This document shows positions 13,793-22,131 of a stretch of DNA of 30,098 bases, piece by piece. This DNA is from JBBPZA01 sp038330095 (GTDB lineage: Bacteria > Actinomycetota > Thermoleophilia > Solirubrobacterales > Solirubrobacteraceae), in the NCBI GenBank assembly GCA_038330095.1, contig JBBQNQ010000032.1, forward strand, positions 1 to 30,098, given 5' to 3'. How positions within the stretch are numbered: position 1 is the first letter of the stretch; each line of letters starts with the position of its first letter. A program made the translations under genes and the position numbers. The notes below the pieces were generated by a model, which was given only the letters and a program-made list of their open reading frames with translations, was not told the origin of the DNA and searched no databases.

Positions 13793-16102
13793 TCAGTGCG
13801 CCGCGCGGCGCCTTCGGCCGGTGGCGCTCGCGAGCAGCAGCGACCCGCATCCGATGACGAACGCCACCAGTCCCCAGATCATCTTCGGCGGTCCGTAGCT
13901 GAACTCGACGCGATGCGACCCGGCTCGGATGGGGACCGCCTGAAAGAGGCCGTCGGCCTTGCGGACCGGGACCCGATGGCCGTCGACGCGCGCGGTCCAG
14001 CCGCGGAGGTCGGTCTCGCGCCGGATGAGCGTCGTGGGGCCCGGGCAGGTGAGCCGCGCTGACGCTCGGCTCTGGATGCTCACGCTGCATCGTGGGTTCG
14101 TCGCTGTGAAGTACGGAGCCGCTCCGGCCACGCGGTAGATCCAGGTACTCGGGCTCCGGAACACCAGCTTGAACGTGCTCGGACTCTGCGGCAGCGCCTG
14201 GCCGGCTGGCGCGAGCACGTAGGCCACCCCGGCCGCGCGGTAGCCGGCCAGACGGAAGAGGAGTTCCTGTTGAGGTGTTGCCGCGGATCCACCAGGCCGG
14301 CCACCCTGGGAGGTGCCGACGAGATGCTTGGGATCGACGACCGGGTCCAACCGCTTACGCACGTAGCGAGCGAAGGCGTCGGACACCGGGACGTCGTTGA
14401 CATTGAGCGAGGCGACGCCGAAGTACGAGCCGTAGTTGGGCTGGAGCGGTGCCAGCGTGAAGAAGCGCGAGGTACCGAGATTTCGCTTCAGGTAGGCGAC
14501 GGGAGCGAGGTCGGTAGTCACGCTGCGCGGAGCCGACAGCTCCGGGACCGCGAAGAGCGCAACCGCATCGCCGGCGACGATCAGGGTCACCACCCAGATT
14601 CGGATGCGCGGACTGCGCACGAGAGCGGCCGTTACCCCGACCAGCACGATGCCCGCACCCCAGACCACAGCCGCCTCGTAGTAAGGGCGGTCACTGAACA
14701 CGCTTCCGAGCTGGTCGCCGAGCGGCCGGGCGCCGATCGCTGCGACTGCCACCAGCCCGAGCGAGACCAGACCGGCCCCGACCAGGCGGCGGCGCGCCGC
14801 GGGCGCACGCGCTAGATCGTCCAGCCCGAGCGCCACCAGGACGACCACTGCGAGCTCGAGCGACGCGAACGCGTAGCGGCTGAAGAACACCTGCGACATG
14901 CCGGGCACTACGCGGAGCACCTGGCCCAGCACGTGCGGCTGGTCATACATGCGGGCCAGCGTGAGCACTATCCACAACAGCAGCGTCAACCGCAGCCCGC
15001 GCCGGCCCTTGGACAGCAGGCCGAGGATCGCGAACAGCAGCAGCGACGTCGAGAGGTACCCGCCGAGACCTCCCCAGATACCTGTGAGGATGAGCTTCGG
15101 ATCGGCGAAGCCGAAGATCGGCCCGTGGACATAGGGGAGCAGAAGCTGGGGCAACGCTTCGCTTCGGAGGTGACGGGAGCCGAAGAAGCCGGTCGCGTGT
15201 CCCCCGACATGGGCCTGGTCGAGGTAATCGAGAAAGGCGATCAGGAGCGGGGCGGCAAGCAGCGCCCCGACGATGGCGCCGGCCGCGGCCTTGCCGGCAA
15301 ACGCCCTCAGCCGCTGCCGCCCGAGACAGCCGCCGCGCCAGGCCGCCCAGAGGACCGCCAGCAGCGCGTCTATATAGGCGACTTCGGGGAAGCCGGCGTA
15401 GACCGACAGCGCCCCCGCCACGGCGATCAACCACCAGCCGCCGCGGCGGCCGGCAAGGCTGGCCGAATATGCGAGCTCGATGCCGAGCAGGAGCAGCGGC
15501 AGGAAGGCGACCGGATTGATCGCGGCGTGGGAGAACCACGCGAAGGTCCCGTTGAGCGCGAAGGCGATCGCGGCCGCCGCGCTCGCCCACCGGTTCACGG
15601 AGATCCGGCACAGCAGAAGGTAGGTGGACAGCCCCGCGACGATCTCGAGCAGCATGCGCTCGTAGATCTGGCCATTGGCCAAGAGCGTCAGGAGCGTGGG
15701 AGGGAACAGCGCCGCCGACTGCATCTCCCCCGCCAACGGAGAGCCGGTTCCCTCGTACGGGTTCCACCAGGGCAGTCGAAAGTGAAGCCAATCGAGCGCG
15801 GCGCGGTGGCCCAGCGCCTGCGAGGTGAACCCGTTGTTGGGGTCGATCGTCGGTTGGCCGCGGAGCACGCCGGGCGTCATCTGGCTTATCAGCCCGCTGC
15901 GAGGCCCGAGCGGGTTGGGATCGAAGACCCCGAGCAGGTACGGAAGGTTCGCCAGCACCACCGCGCCCGCGACGGCGAGCATCGCCCAGACGTCGGGCGG
16001 GAGACGGTGGGTCAGGGCGGTCAGCCGAATGAACAGGCCCTGGGAATCGGCAGGCGCTGCGTCGACGGGACGACCACCCGGTCGTGCTTGCTCGGTGCTC
16101 AA
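13793..16102 (-). CDS. YfhO-like multispanning membrane protein
   Basis: A 769-residue membrane protein of the YfhO (glycosyltransferase-like) family. In Firmicutes YfhO helps glycosylate teichoic acids with lipid-linked sugars; the actinobacterial role is unknown. After a hydrophilic N-terminus come a dozen or more membrane helices. An early extracytoplasmic loop with Asp/Asn and Trp/Pro motifs (LDWLHFRLPWWNPYEGTGSP) is typical of GT-C-like folds. The C-terminal soluble domain has the YfhO hallmark GWTARVDGHRVPV...FQAVPIRAGSHRVEFSY, then a last helix and a basic tail. TTG 16102 is chosen because GGAG lies 5 nt upstream (16108-16111); a frame open to an ATG at 16240 would add 46 low-complexity residues. 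It is divergent from the PD40 gene. Confidence 0.85.
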   Translation of the reverse strand: MSTEQARPGGRPVDAAPADSQGLFIRLTALTHRLPPDVWAMLAVAGAVVLANLPYLLGVFDPNPLGPRSGLISQMTPGVLRGQPTIDPNNGFTSQALGHRAALDWLHFRLPWWNPYEGTGSPLAGEMQSAALFPPTLLTLLANGQIYERMLLEIVAGLSTYLLLCRISVNRWASAAAAIAFALNGTFAWFSHAAINPVAFLPLLLLGIELAYSASLAGRRGGWWLIAVAGALSVYAGFPEVAYIDALLAVLWAAWRGGCLGRQRLRAFAGKAAAGAIVGALLAAPLLIAFLDYLDQAHVGGHATGFFGSRHLRSEALPQLLLPYVHGPIFGFADPKLILTGIWGGLGGYLSTSLLLFAILGLLSKGRRGLRLTLLLWIVLTLARMYDQPHVLGQVLRVVPGMSQVFFSRYAFASLELAVVVLVALGLDDLARAPAARRRLVGAGLVSLGLVAVAAIGARPLGDQLGSVFSDRPYYEAAVVWGAGIVLVGVTAALVRSPRIRIWVVTLIVAGDAVALFAVPELSAPRSVTTDLAPVAYLKRNLGTSRFFTLAPLQPNYGSYFGVASLNVNDVPVSDAFARYVRKRLDPVVDPKHLVGTSQGGRPGGSAATPQQELLFRLAGYRAAGVAYVLAPAGQALPQSPSTFKLVFRSPSTWIYRVAGAAPYFTATNPRCSVSIQSRASARLTCPGPTTLIRRETDLRGWTARVDGHRVPVRKADGLFQAVPIRAGSHRVEFSYGPPKMIWGLVAFVIGCGSLLLASATGRRRRAAH

Positions 16103-16394
16103 GAGATCTCCAAACGGAGGAGAAGGGTCAGCCCGCGCGGGATCGACCGTGCAGGTCAGCGGCGGAGGGGCGGGAATGTACTGGCAAGCTGCCCGTCCGG
16201 CGCGGGTGCCGGGTCCGGGCGCCGTCACGCTGGCAGGCACTCCGCCCCCGCTGACGAACCTCAGGGGGCGGCTGCGTCGCTCGTGGTCTCGCGTGTTCGC
16301 AACAAAGTGTCTCAGTGCTCGTTCTCAACACACACAGGCTTCACCGAGTCGCGGCCGACCAGGTGTCCGCGGCTGGTTCGACGGAGGGGCAGCG
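16103..16394. other. Divergent intergenic region without recognisable gene
   Basis: This 292-bp gap separates the YfhO-like gene (-) from the PD40 gene (+). The plus-strand gene has a GGAGGGG ribosome site (16383-16389), 5 nt from ATG 16395. I find no convincing -35/-10 pair, no hairpin of note and no small reading frame that I would defend. The minus-strand frame from 16240 could in principle extend the YfhO-like protein. Confidence 0.5.
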
Positions 16395-17450
16395 ATGCGA
16401 GTTGGCGCACGGTCGGTGACCAGGACCTCGTTCGGGGTCGCCGTAGCAGTCATTGCCACCGTCGGGCTCGCCAGCTCGACTGCGCTGGCGGCGTTCCCCG
16501 GCCGCAACGGCCGGATCGCCTACAGCTCGGGGTGTCCCGGCGATCCCAACAGCAGCTGTGTCTTCACCGTCAAGCCGAACGGACGCGACCCTCGCGTGGT
16601 CGCCGAGGGATTCACCCCCGCCTTCGCACCTGCCTCTGTAGGCCGTGTCGTCGTTGCGGACTTCGACGAGGCCAGCCTCGACGAGGTCCTGAAGACCGTT
16701 GCCCTCAAGGGAACCGACCCGCGGATGCTTCTCACCAACTCATCACTCTTCTACGCCCGGGAGGGCCTCGCCTTCTCGCCCAGCGGTCGCGGCCTTGCTT
16801 ACGTGGACGCGAATGAGTTCGGGTCGCTGAGGATCATCCGGGTCGGCGACCCGCAGCGGTCCACCTCCCTCAGGCAATCCCGGCGCCTCCTCGACCCTGC
16901 CTGGTCGAAGCGAGGCGGCCTCGCGTTCACCGAGGTCGTCCAGGAGGAGAACTACGACTACTGCGCCAACCGGCTCGTCGACCCGCAGCTGACGGACGTC
17001 TTCTCGTCCGCAGCCGACGGATCCGCCGGGCGACGAGTGACGCGGCTCTACGGCGCGAGCGATCCCAACTGGTCCCCCGACGGCCGAAAGCTGGTCTTCG
17101 TGCGCGACCTTTCGCGAAGCCGGAAGGATCTCGCGAAGTCCCCCGCGAGAGCGACGGAGTGCCGCCGGCGAGATCCCCAGGCGCACTCGACCGGCGCCCG
17201 AGCCGCTGCGTCTGACGGATTCGCCCTGTACATCGCCCGTGCCTCCGGCAGCGGCCGGAAACGGGTTCTCGGTCCGAGCCGCGTCAAGCTCGACGCACTG
17301 GCGTCGCCGGTCTGGTCTCCGGACGGCAAGAGCATCGCCTTCACCACCGCGAAGCGCAAGATAGACGTCATGCGCCTGGACACCGGCCGGATCCGGCAGA
17401 TCGCAACCGCAGCCTACGAACTGGACTGGCAGGCACTCCCGCGCCGCTGA
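16395..17450 (+). CDS. Secreted PD40/TolB-like beta-propeller protein
   Basis: A 351-residue exported protein. A signal peptide at residues 1-34 (ARSVTRTSFGVAVAVIATVGLASSTALAA) is followed at once by FPGRNGRIAYSS. Repeated blades contain the PD40 signature W-S-P-D-G-x-x-L/I-x-F: NWSPDGRKLVFVRD and VWSPDGKSIAFTT, plus the weaker AFSPSGRGLAYVD. Such propellers bind proteins or ligands; there is no sign of a TolB N-domain or a peptidase domain. ATG 16395 is fixed by the GGAGGGG site and by the signal peptide beginning there. It ends 5 bp before the stop of the convergent lyase gene. Confidence 0.85.
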   Translation: MRVGARSVTRTSFGVAVAVIATVGLASSTALAAFPGRNGRIAYSSGCPGDPNSSCVFTVKPNGRDPRVVAEGFTPAFAPASVGRVVVADFDEASLDEVLKTVALKGTDPRMLLTNSSLFYAREGLAFSPSGRGLAYVDANEFGSLRIIRVGDPQRSTSLRQSRRLLDPAWSKRGGLAFTEVVQEENYDYCANRLVDPQLTDVFSSAADGSAGRRVTRLYGASDPNWSPDGRKLVFVRDLSRSRKDLAKSPARATECRRRDPQAHSTGARAAASDGFALYIARASGSGRKRVLGPSRVKLDALASPVWSPDGKSIAFTTAKRKIDVMRLDTGRIRQIATAAYELDWQALPRR

Positions 17451-17455
17451 GGGCG

Positions 17456-18349
17456 TCAGGTCGCCAGGCCCGCCGCCTCGCCGGCCGCGACCACCCGCCT
17501 GGCCAGCTTGCGGCTCGCCTCGTCGACCATCGCGCCGTCGAGCAGCACCGCGCCGCGGCCGTCCGAGGACTCGCTCTGCTCGAGGGCGCGCAGTACCGCG
17601 AGGGCGTGGTCGAACTCCTCGCGGCTCGGCGCGTAGAGCCGGTTGAGCAGCTCGAGCTGGGAAGGGTGAACCGCCCACTTGCCGTCATAGCCCAGGGCGC
17701 GCGAGCGCTCTGCGGAATCCCGGAAGCCATTCGCATCTGCGATCGCGAGCCACGGCCCGTCGATCGCCTGCAGGCCGGCGGCACGCGCCGCGGAGAGCAC
17801 CGTCTCGAGCGCCCAGAGCCACCGGTCGTCAGGTGGCGTCTCGCCGGCGAGCGGGCGCCCGAGCGAAGCCGCGAGGTCCGCATAACCGACGATCAGCGCC
17901 TGAAGTCGCGGGCTTGCGTCAGCGATCTCGTCGATCCGCCGCAGGCCGGCGGCGGTCTCGATGAGCGCCTGCAGACCCACCGGCCGTGCGCGTGCGGTCT
18001 CGTCCTCGACCATCCCCGCGAGCCGGTCGACGAACTGCAGGTCGGCGGCACTCTGTGCCTTGGGGACCACTAGCGTGGAGAGTGCCCCGCCGGCGCCGGC
18101 CAGAACCTCGATCACGTCGCGGTAGCAATGGCGGTTCTCGGTCGGGTTGAGGCGCACGGCGACGCTGCGCCCGCCCCAGTCGCCGCCCCGGATGGCCTCC
18201 GCCACCGCCCCGCGGGCCTCAGCCTTCGCGGCGGCTGCGACGGAGTCCTCGAGGTCGATGACGATCTCGTCGGCCGGCAGCGCGCGCGCCTTGGCGAGCA
18301 TGCGCGGAGACGATCCTGGCACCGACAGGCACGAGCGACGGGCTACCAC
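17456..18349 (-). CDS. HpcH/HpaI-CitE family lyase (malyl-/methylmalyl-/citramalyl-CoA lyase-like)
   Basis: A 297-residue TIM-barrel, Mg2+-dependent C-C lyase acting on 3-hydroxyacyl-CoA thioesters. Visible family elements are RRSCLSVPGSSPRM at the N-terminus, DLEDSV (32-37), substrate-binding Arg66 in VRLNP, Glu131 in LIETAAGL and Asp158 in GYADLAASLG; Glu131 and Asp158 should bind the metal. The size fits CitE-like and short Mcl enzymes. Divergence from a mesaconyl-CoA hydratase-like and a mesaconyl-CoA transferase-like gene suggests beta-methylmalyl-CoA (propionyl-CoA plus glyoxylate) or citramalyl-CoA (acetyl-CoA plus pyruvate) as substrate; the exact one is inferred. GTG 18349 is chosen because TACGCT (18357-18362) lies 7 nt upstream. 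Confidence 0.88.
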   Translation of the reverse strand: MVARRSCLSVPGSSPRMLAKARALPADEIVIDLEDSVAAAAKAEARGAVAEAIRGGDWGGRSVAVRLNPTENRHCYRDVIEVLAGAGGALSTLVVPKAQSAADLQFVDRLAGMVEDETARARPVGLQALIETAAGLRRIDEIADASPRLQALIVGYADLAASLGRPLAGETPPDDRWLWALETVLSAARAAGLQAIDGPWLAIADANGFRDSAERSRALGYDGKWAVHPSQLELLNRLYAPSREEFDHALAVLRALEQSESSDGRGAVLLDGAMVDEASRKLARRVVAAGEAAGLAT

Positions 18350-18390
18350 GCGCCCTAGCGTAATGGCGACCCATCCTCGATAGTGAGCGA
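18350..18390. promoter_or_regulatory. Compact divergent promoter region of the lyase and hydratase genes
   Basis: Only 41 bp separate the two GTG starts. The minus-strand -10 TACGCT (18357-18362) is 7 nt from the lyase start, and the plus-strand -10 GATAGT (18379-18384) is 6 nt from the hydratase start. Each -10 falls where the other promoter's -35 would be, so two polymerases could not bind together. No Shine-Dalgarno exists on either side. Confidence 0.5.
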
Positions 18391-19416
18391 GTGAGGGCCG
18401 CTGCGCGGATCCGGATCGGCGGACCGTACTTCGAGGACTTCGAAGTCGGCCAGGTGTTCGACGACGCCCCTTCGCTGACGCTCACCTCCGGTCACGCCGC
18501 GCTGCACCAGGCAGTCCTGGGCGCCCGCCTGCGGCTGGCGCTCGACGCAGCGCTGTCGCAGGCGGTGACCGGCGACGCTCGCCCGCTCGCCCACCCCAAC
18601 CTGGTCTGCGACGTGGCGATCGGGCAGTCCACCGGGCCCAGTGAGCGCGTCCGCGGCAACCTCTTCTACCGCGGGCTGGTGCTCCAGGCGCCTGTGTTCG
18701 TGGGCGACACGCTTCACACCCGCACCGAGATCGCGGGCCTCAAGCAGAACCGCCCGCGCGACGACGGGACGGCGACCGGCCTCGTCGCACTGCGGATCAC
18801 CACGGAGAATCAGCACGGCACGCCCGTGCTGGACTTCTGGCGCTGTCCGATGATCCCGCTGCGCGACGCCGCCGCCGACACCGGACACGCCGACCGCTTC
18901 GAGGACATTCCGGCGACGCTGGACGGCGAGGTCGTCACGGCAGCGGTGCCGGCGGGCTGGGACTACGGCGCCTTCCGCGAGGCCGGCACCGGCATGGGGC
19001 TTGCGGATCTGGCCGCCGGCGACGTTTACGAGGTCGAGGGTCGCGAGACCGTGACCGCCGCGCCCGAGCTGGCACGCCTGACCCTCAACGTCGCCCGCGC
19101 GCACACCGATGCGGGCGCCAGCGCGCACGGGCGGCGCCTGGCCTACGGCGGCCACACGATCGGTGTGGCGGCAGCGCACGCCACGCGCGCGCTGCCCAAC
19201 CTGGTGACCATCGTCGCCTGGGACGGCTGCGATCACCTCCAGCCGGTCTTCGAGGGGGATGTGCTGAGCACTGAGTTGGAGGTGACCGCCGTGCGACCGC
19301 TGGGCCACGTCGACGCTGGCCTCGTCGACCTGCGCGCTCTGGTCCACGCCCAGCGCGACGGCGCCGGCGTCCCCGTTCCGGTCCTGGAATGGCGCTTCGT
19401 CGGACTCGCGGCGTGA
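18391..19416 (+). CDS. MaoC-type double-hotdog hydratase, mesaconyl-CoA hydratase-like
   Basis: A 341-residue protein with two MaoC/hotdog modules. The first begins at GGPYFEDFEVGQVF (residues 11-24). The second contains GLADLAAGDVYEVEGRE and RLAYGGHTIGVAAAHATRAL, then HLQPVFEGDVL. This two-module length and the YFEDFEVGQ opening match mesaconyl-C1-CoA (2-methylfumaryl-CoA) hydratases, which interconvert mesaconyl-CoA and beta-methylmalyl-CoA. The stop overlaps the GTG of the CoA-transferase gene (GTGA at 19413-19416), so the two are co-translated. Their pairing with a CitE-type lyase makes the mesaconyl-CoA assignment likely; a general enoyl- or itaconyl-CoA hydratase is the alternative. GTG 18391 is used, probably leaderless. 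Confidence 0.84.
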   Translation: MRAAARIRIGGPYFEDFEVGQVFDDAPSLTLTSGHAALHQAVLGARLRLALDAALSQAVTGDARPLAHPNLVCDVAIGQSTGPSERVRGNLFYRGLVLQAPVFVGDTLHTRTEIAGLKQNRPRDDGTATGLVALRITTENQHGTPVLDFWRCPMIPLRDAAADTGHADRFEDIPATLDGEVVTAAVPAGWDYGAFREAGTGMGLADLAAGDVYEVEGRETVTAAPELARLTLNVARAHTDAGASAHGRRLAYGGHTIGVAAAHATRALPNLVTIVAWDGCDHLQPVFEGDVLSTELEVTAVRPLGHVDAGLVDLRALVHAQRDGAGVPVPVLEWRFVGLAA

Positions 19417-20714
19417 CCGGGATCCTCGCCGGCATGCGGGTGGTCGAGGGCTCGGCGTACGTAGCCGCGCCGCTGGGCGGGATGACGCTGGCGCAGCTCG
19501 GGGCCGACGTGATCCGCTTCGACCCGATCGGCGGAGGCCTGGACCGCAACCGCTGGCCGGTCACCGATGACGGCGTCAGCCTCTTCTGGGCCGGGCTGAA
19601 CAAGGGCAAGCGCTCGGTGACGATCGACTTGAGCTCGCCGCGGGGGCAGGAGCTCGTCGGCGAGCTGATCGGCGCCCCCGGTCCCGAGGCCGGGCTCTTC
19701 CTGACCAACTTCCCCGTTCGCGGCTGGCTCGACTACGCCACGCTGCGCGAGCGCAGGCCCGACCTGGTGATGGTCGCCATCACCGGCAACCACGACGAGT
19801 CCTCGGCCGTCGACTACACCGTCAACCCCGCCACCGGGTTCCCCTGGGCCACCGGCCCGCGCAACCTGTCGGTCCCGTTCAACCACCTGCTTCCTGCGTG
19901 GGACGCGATCACGGGCACGCTCGCCGCGGGCGGCCTGCTCGCCGCCGAGCGTCACCGGCGGCTCACCGGGGAGGGTCAGCTCGTGAAGGTCGCGCTCTCC
20001 GACGTCGCCTTCGCGATGGTCGGAAACCTGGGCAAGATCGCCGAGGCGCAGATCAACCAGCGCGAGCGCATCAAGGACGGCAACTACCTCTACGGGGCCT
20101 TCGGGCGCGACTTCCTCACCCGCGACAACCGCCGTATCATGATCGTCGCGCTGACCCTCAAGCAGTGGGACGCGCTCGTGCGCGCCACCGGCCTCGGCGA
20201 CGCCTTCACGCTGCTCGAGCGCGTGCTCGATGTCGACCTGACCAAGGAGGGCGACCGCTTCGCTGCCCGTGAGTCACTCGGGGCGCTGATCAAGCCCTGG
20301 ACGACGAGCCGCACGCTCAAGGAGATTCGTGAGATCTTCGACGCCCACGGGGTGTGCTGGGGGCCGTACCAGACGTTCATGGAGCTGGTCGAACAGGACC
20401 CCCGCTGCTCCCCGGTCAACCCGATGTTCGAGGAGATCGAGCAGCCGGGGATCGGGACCTACCTCATGGCGGGCTCGCCGCTCCTGTTCAGCAAGAACGA
20501 GCGCGTGCCGGTCCGCCGCGCACCGCAGCTGGGTGAGCACACCGAGGAGGTGCTCTCCGAGCTTCTCGGCCTGACCGACGCTGAGATCGGGCTCCTGGAG
20601 CGCGACGGCGTGGTCGCCGTACCGGGGAAGCATTGGCAGATCGACCAGGCGCGCGAGAGGGAGGGGCGGGCCCTTAGCGGACCGCCATCACCCGCCGCCG
20701 GCGCAGGTGAATGA
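19413..20714 (+). CDS. mct: Family III CoA-transferase, mesaconyl-CoA C1-C4 CoA transferase (2-methylfumaryl-CoA isomerase)-like
   Basis: A 433-residue CaiB/BaiF-fold enzyme. The N-terminus GILAGMRVVEGSAYVAAPLG and the following GADVIRFDPIGGGLD match what I recall of Chloroflexus Mct far better than generic CaiB proteins. Asp164 in LPAWDAITG is the expected nucleophile that carries CoA as a mixed anhydride. The known enzyme moves CoA within mesaconate from C1 to C4, in the glyoxylate-assimilating half of the 3-hydroxypropionate bi-cycle. GTG 19413 overlaps the hydratase stop and gives the family N-terminus; ATG 19389 would add eight alien residues. The last ~25 residues (after VVAVPGKHW) look like an extension, and the final 41 bp overlap the convergent MFS gene. 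The mesaconyl-C4-CoA hydratase needed next is not in the window. Confidence 0.86.
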   Translation: MTGILAGMRVVEGSAYVAAPLGGMTLAQLGADVIRFDPIGGGLDRNRWPVTDDGVSLFWAGLNKGKRSVTIDLSSPRGQELVGELIGAPGPEAGLFLTNFPVRGWLDYATLRERRPDLVMVAITGNHDESSAVDYTVNPATGFPWATGPRNLSVPFNHLLPAWDAITGTLAAGGLLAAERHRRLTGEGQLVKVALSDVAFAMVGNLGKIAEAQINQRERIKDGNYLYGAFGRDFLTRDNRRIMIVALTLKQWDALVRATGLGDAFTLLERVLDVDLTKEGDRFAARESLGALIKPWTTSRTLKEIREIFDAHGVCWGPYQTFMELVEQDPRCSPVNPMFEEIEQPGIGTYLMAGSPLLFSKNERVPVRRAPQLGEHTEEVLSELLGLTDAEIGLLERDGVVAVPGKHWQIDQAREREGRALSGPPSPAAGAGE

Positions 20715-22101
20715 GCCGGAGCGAGAGCACGGGCAGAACCAACAGGGCGAAGACCGCGCAATAGAGCAGCGAGCGGCGGAAGCTGCGGGTGACCGTGCGC
20801 TCGATCGTGTCCTGGATCCGGTTCTGCAGGGCGGTGAGCCCGGACGCGGTGCGCGCGTCCACCTTCGCACGGACCGGGTCGAAGGCCGGATCGAGGTCGG
20901 GAAGCTCGCCCGGCGGGAGGTTGTCGGAGATCTTCAACAGCCCCTGGATGAGCTCCGCCTTCGGAGCCGCGGGGAGCTGGGCGGAGACGACTGCCTTGGC
21001 GATGGGCGGCGTGGCACGGTTGCGGGCCCTGTCGAGGTCGTGCACGAACACCGGGGTGATGATCAGCAGGCCGAGGACCAGGCCGGCCTCGCGGGCCGCC
21101 GAGGTCCTTCCTGCGCGCGTGATCGCCGAGCCCGGGCCGCTCATGGCGGCATCGCTCAATGTCGTGAAGGCGAGGCCTAGGCCGGCCCCGCAGAGGAGCA
21201 GCGCGAACACCATCCATCCCACCTGGCGATGCGACACGAAGCCGATGGCGAACAGCCCGACGGCGAGCAGCGCCGCGCCGACGGAGCCGAAGAGCAACGG
21301 CGAGCGGCCGCGCGCCACGCGCTCGAGGACGATGGTGGCGATGGGGATTGCGCTGACCACCCCGGCCGCGGCGATCGGCTCGAGCTTCCAGACGTCGATG
21401 AGCAGGACGACCTCGAGGAACAGCGCGCCGATCAGCCCCGCGGAGAGGAGCGTGAGCGCGACGTTCGCCAGCCCGGGGCCCAGGTCCCTGCGCTTCTCGC
21501 CCTCGTCGGTCACCGAGCGGAAGGAGTGGTCGGGGGCAGCGAGGACGGCGACCACCGCGATGGCAGCCGCCGGCGCCTGGGTGAAGAAGATCGCGCGCCA
21601 GTCGAAGACCTGGGTGAGCAGCCCGCCCGCCGCCGGACCGATGGCGGCGCCGATGGCCGCCGCCGCGGCCCACTCCGCCGTGGGTGAGTCCCCGGGACGG
21701 GCGACTCCGGCGAGCAGCGGCAGCGAGGCGCAGAGCAGAAGCGCGCCGCCAAGGCCCTGCACGCAGCGCATCGCGACCAGCAGCTCCAGGTTGTTGGCGA
21801 CTCCGCAGCCCAGCGAGGCGAGGCCGAAGAGGCCCAGGCCGGCGAGCAACGCTCGGCGTGAGCCCAGCCGCCCCGCGGCGGCCAGGAAGGCCAGCACGCC
21901 GACGATCAGCGCGAGGTTGTAGGCCATTATCACCCACACCACGTGGGAGATCGTGGTGTTCAGCTGGCCGACGATCTGCGGCAGCGCCAGCACGACGATC
22001 GAGGCGTCGGCGAAGGCCAGGCCGACCGCGAAGCGCACGGTCAGGTCGCGCCAGGAGCGGTCGGACCAGCCGTGGCTTTGGGACGCGGTCGCCGTGCTCA
22101 T
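20674..22101 (-). CDS. MFS transporter, DHA2-like
   Basis: A 475-residue drug/proton-antiporter-like permease of the major facilitator superfamily. Motif A-like residues occur in the 2-3 loop (AAAGRLGSRRALLAG), and the motif-C region is GAAIGPAAGGLL, as in exporters. About 12-14 hydrophobic segments are visible. Before the last one lies a hydrophilic stretch of about 100 residues (from VHDLDRARNR to TRSFRRS), probably extracytoplasmic and partly helical, which is unusual in size. The substrate is unknown. ATG 22101 has TACTCT (22112-22117) 10 nt upstream and no Shine-Dalgarno, so it may have its own promoter although it lies just 30 bp after hyuB on the same strand. Its 3' end overlaps the convergent transferase gene by 41 bp. 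Confidence 0.88.
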   Translation of the reverse strand: MSTATASQSHGWSDRSWRDLTVRFAVGLAFADASIVVLALPQIVGQLNTTISHVVWVIMAYNLALIVGVLAFLAAAGRLGSRRALLAGLGLFGLASLGCGVANNLELLVAMRCVQGLGGALLLCASLPLLAGVARPGDSPTAEWAAAAAIGAAIGPAAGGLLTQVFDWRAIFFTQAPAAAIAVVAVLAAPDHSFRSVTDEGEKRRDLGPGLANVALTLLSAGLIGALFLEVVLLIDVWKLEPIAAAGVVSAIPIATIVLERVARGRSPLLFGSVGAALLAVGLFAIGFVSHRQVGWMVFALLLCGAGLGLAFTTLSDAAMSGPGSAITRAGRTSAAREAGLVLGLLIITPVFVHDLDRARNRATPPIAKAVVSAQLPAAPKAELIQGLLKISDNLPPGELPDLDPAFDPVRAKVDARTASGLTALQNRIQDTIERTVTRSFRRSLLYCAVFALLVLPVLSLRLIHLRRRRVMAVR

Positions 22102-22111
22102 GCGGCCGGCA

Positions 22112-22117
22112 AGAGTA
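22112..22117 (-). promoter_or_regulatory. -10-like hexamer of the MFS gene
   Basis: TACTCT on the minus strand lies 10 nt before ATG 22101, in the 30-bp gap after hyuB. It would allow expression of the transporter independent of hyuAB. Confidence 0.35.
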
Positions 22118-22131
22118 CCGGCTAGGGCGCG

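Noticed and set aside
14933..16816. Long plus-strand open frame opposite the YfhO-like gene
   Set aside because: A shadow of a well-supported membrane protein; Arg/Gln/Gly-rich low-complexity translation with no motif.
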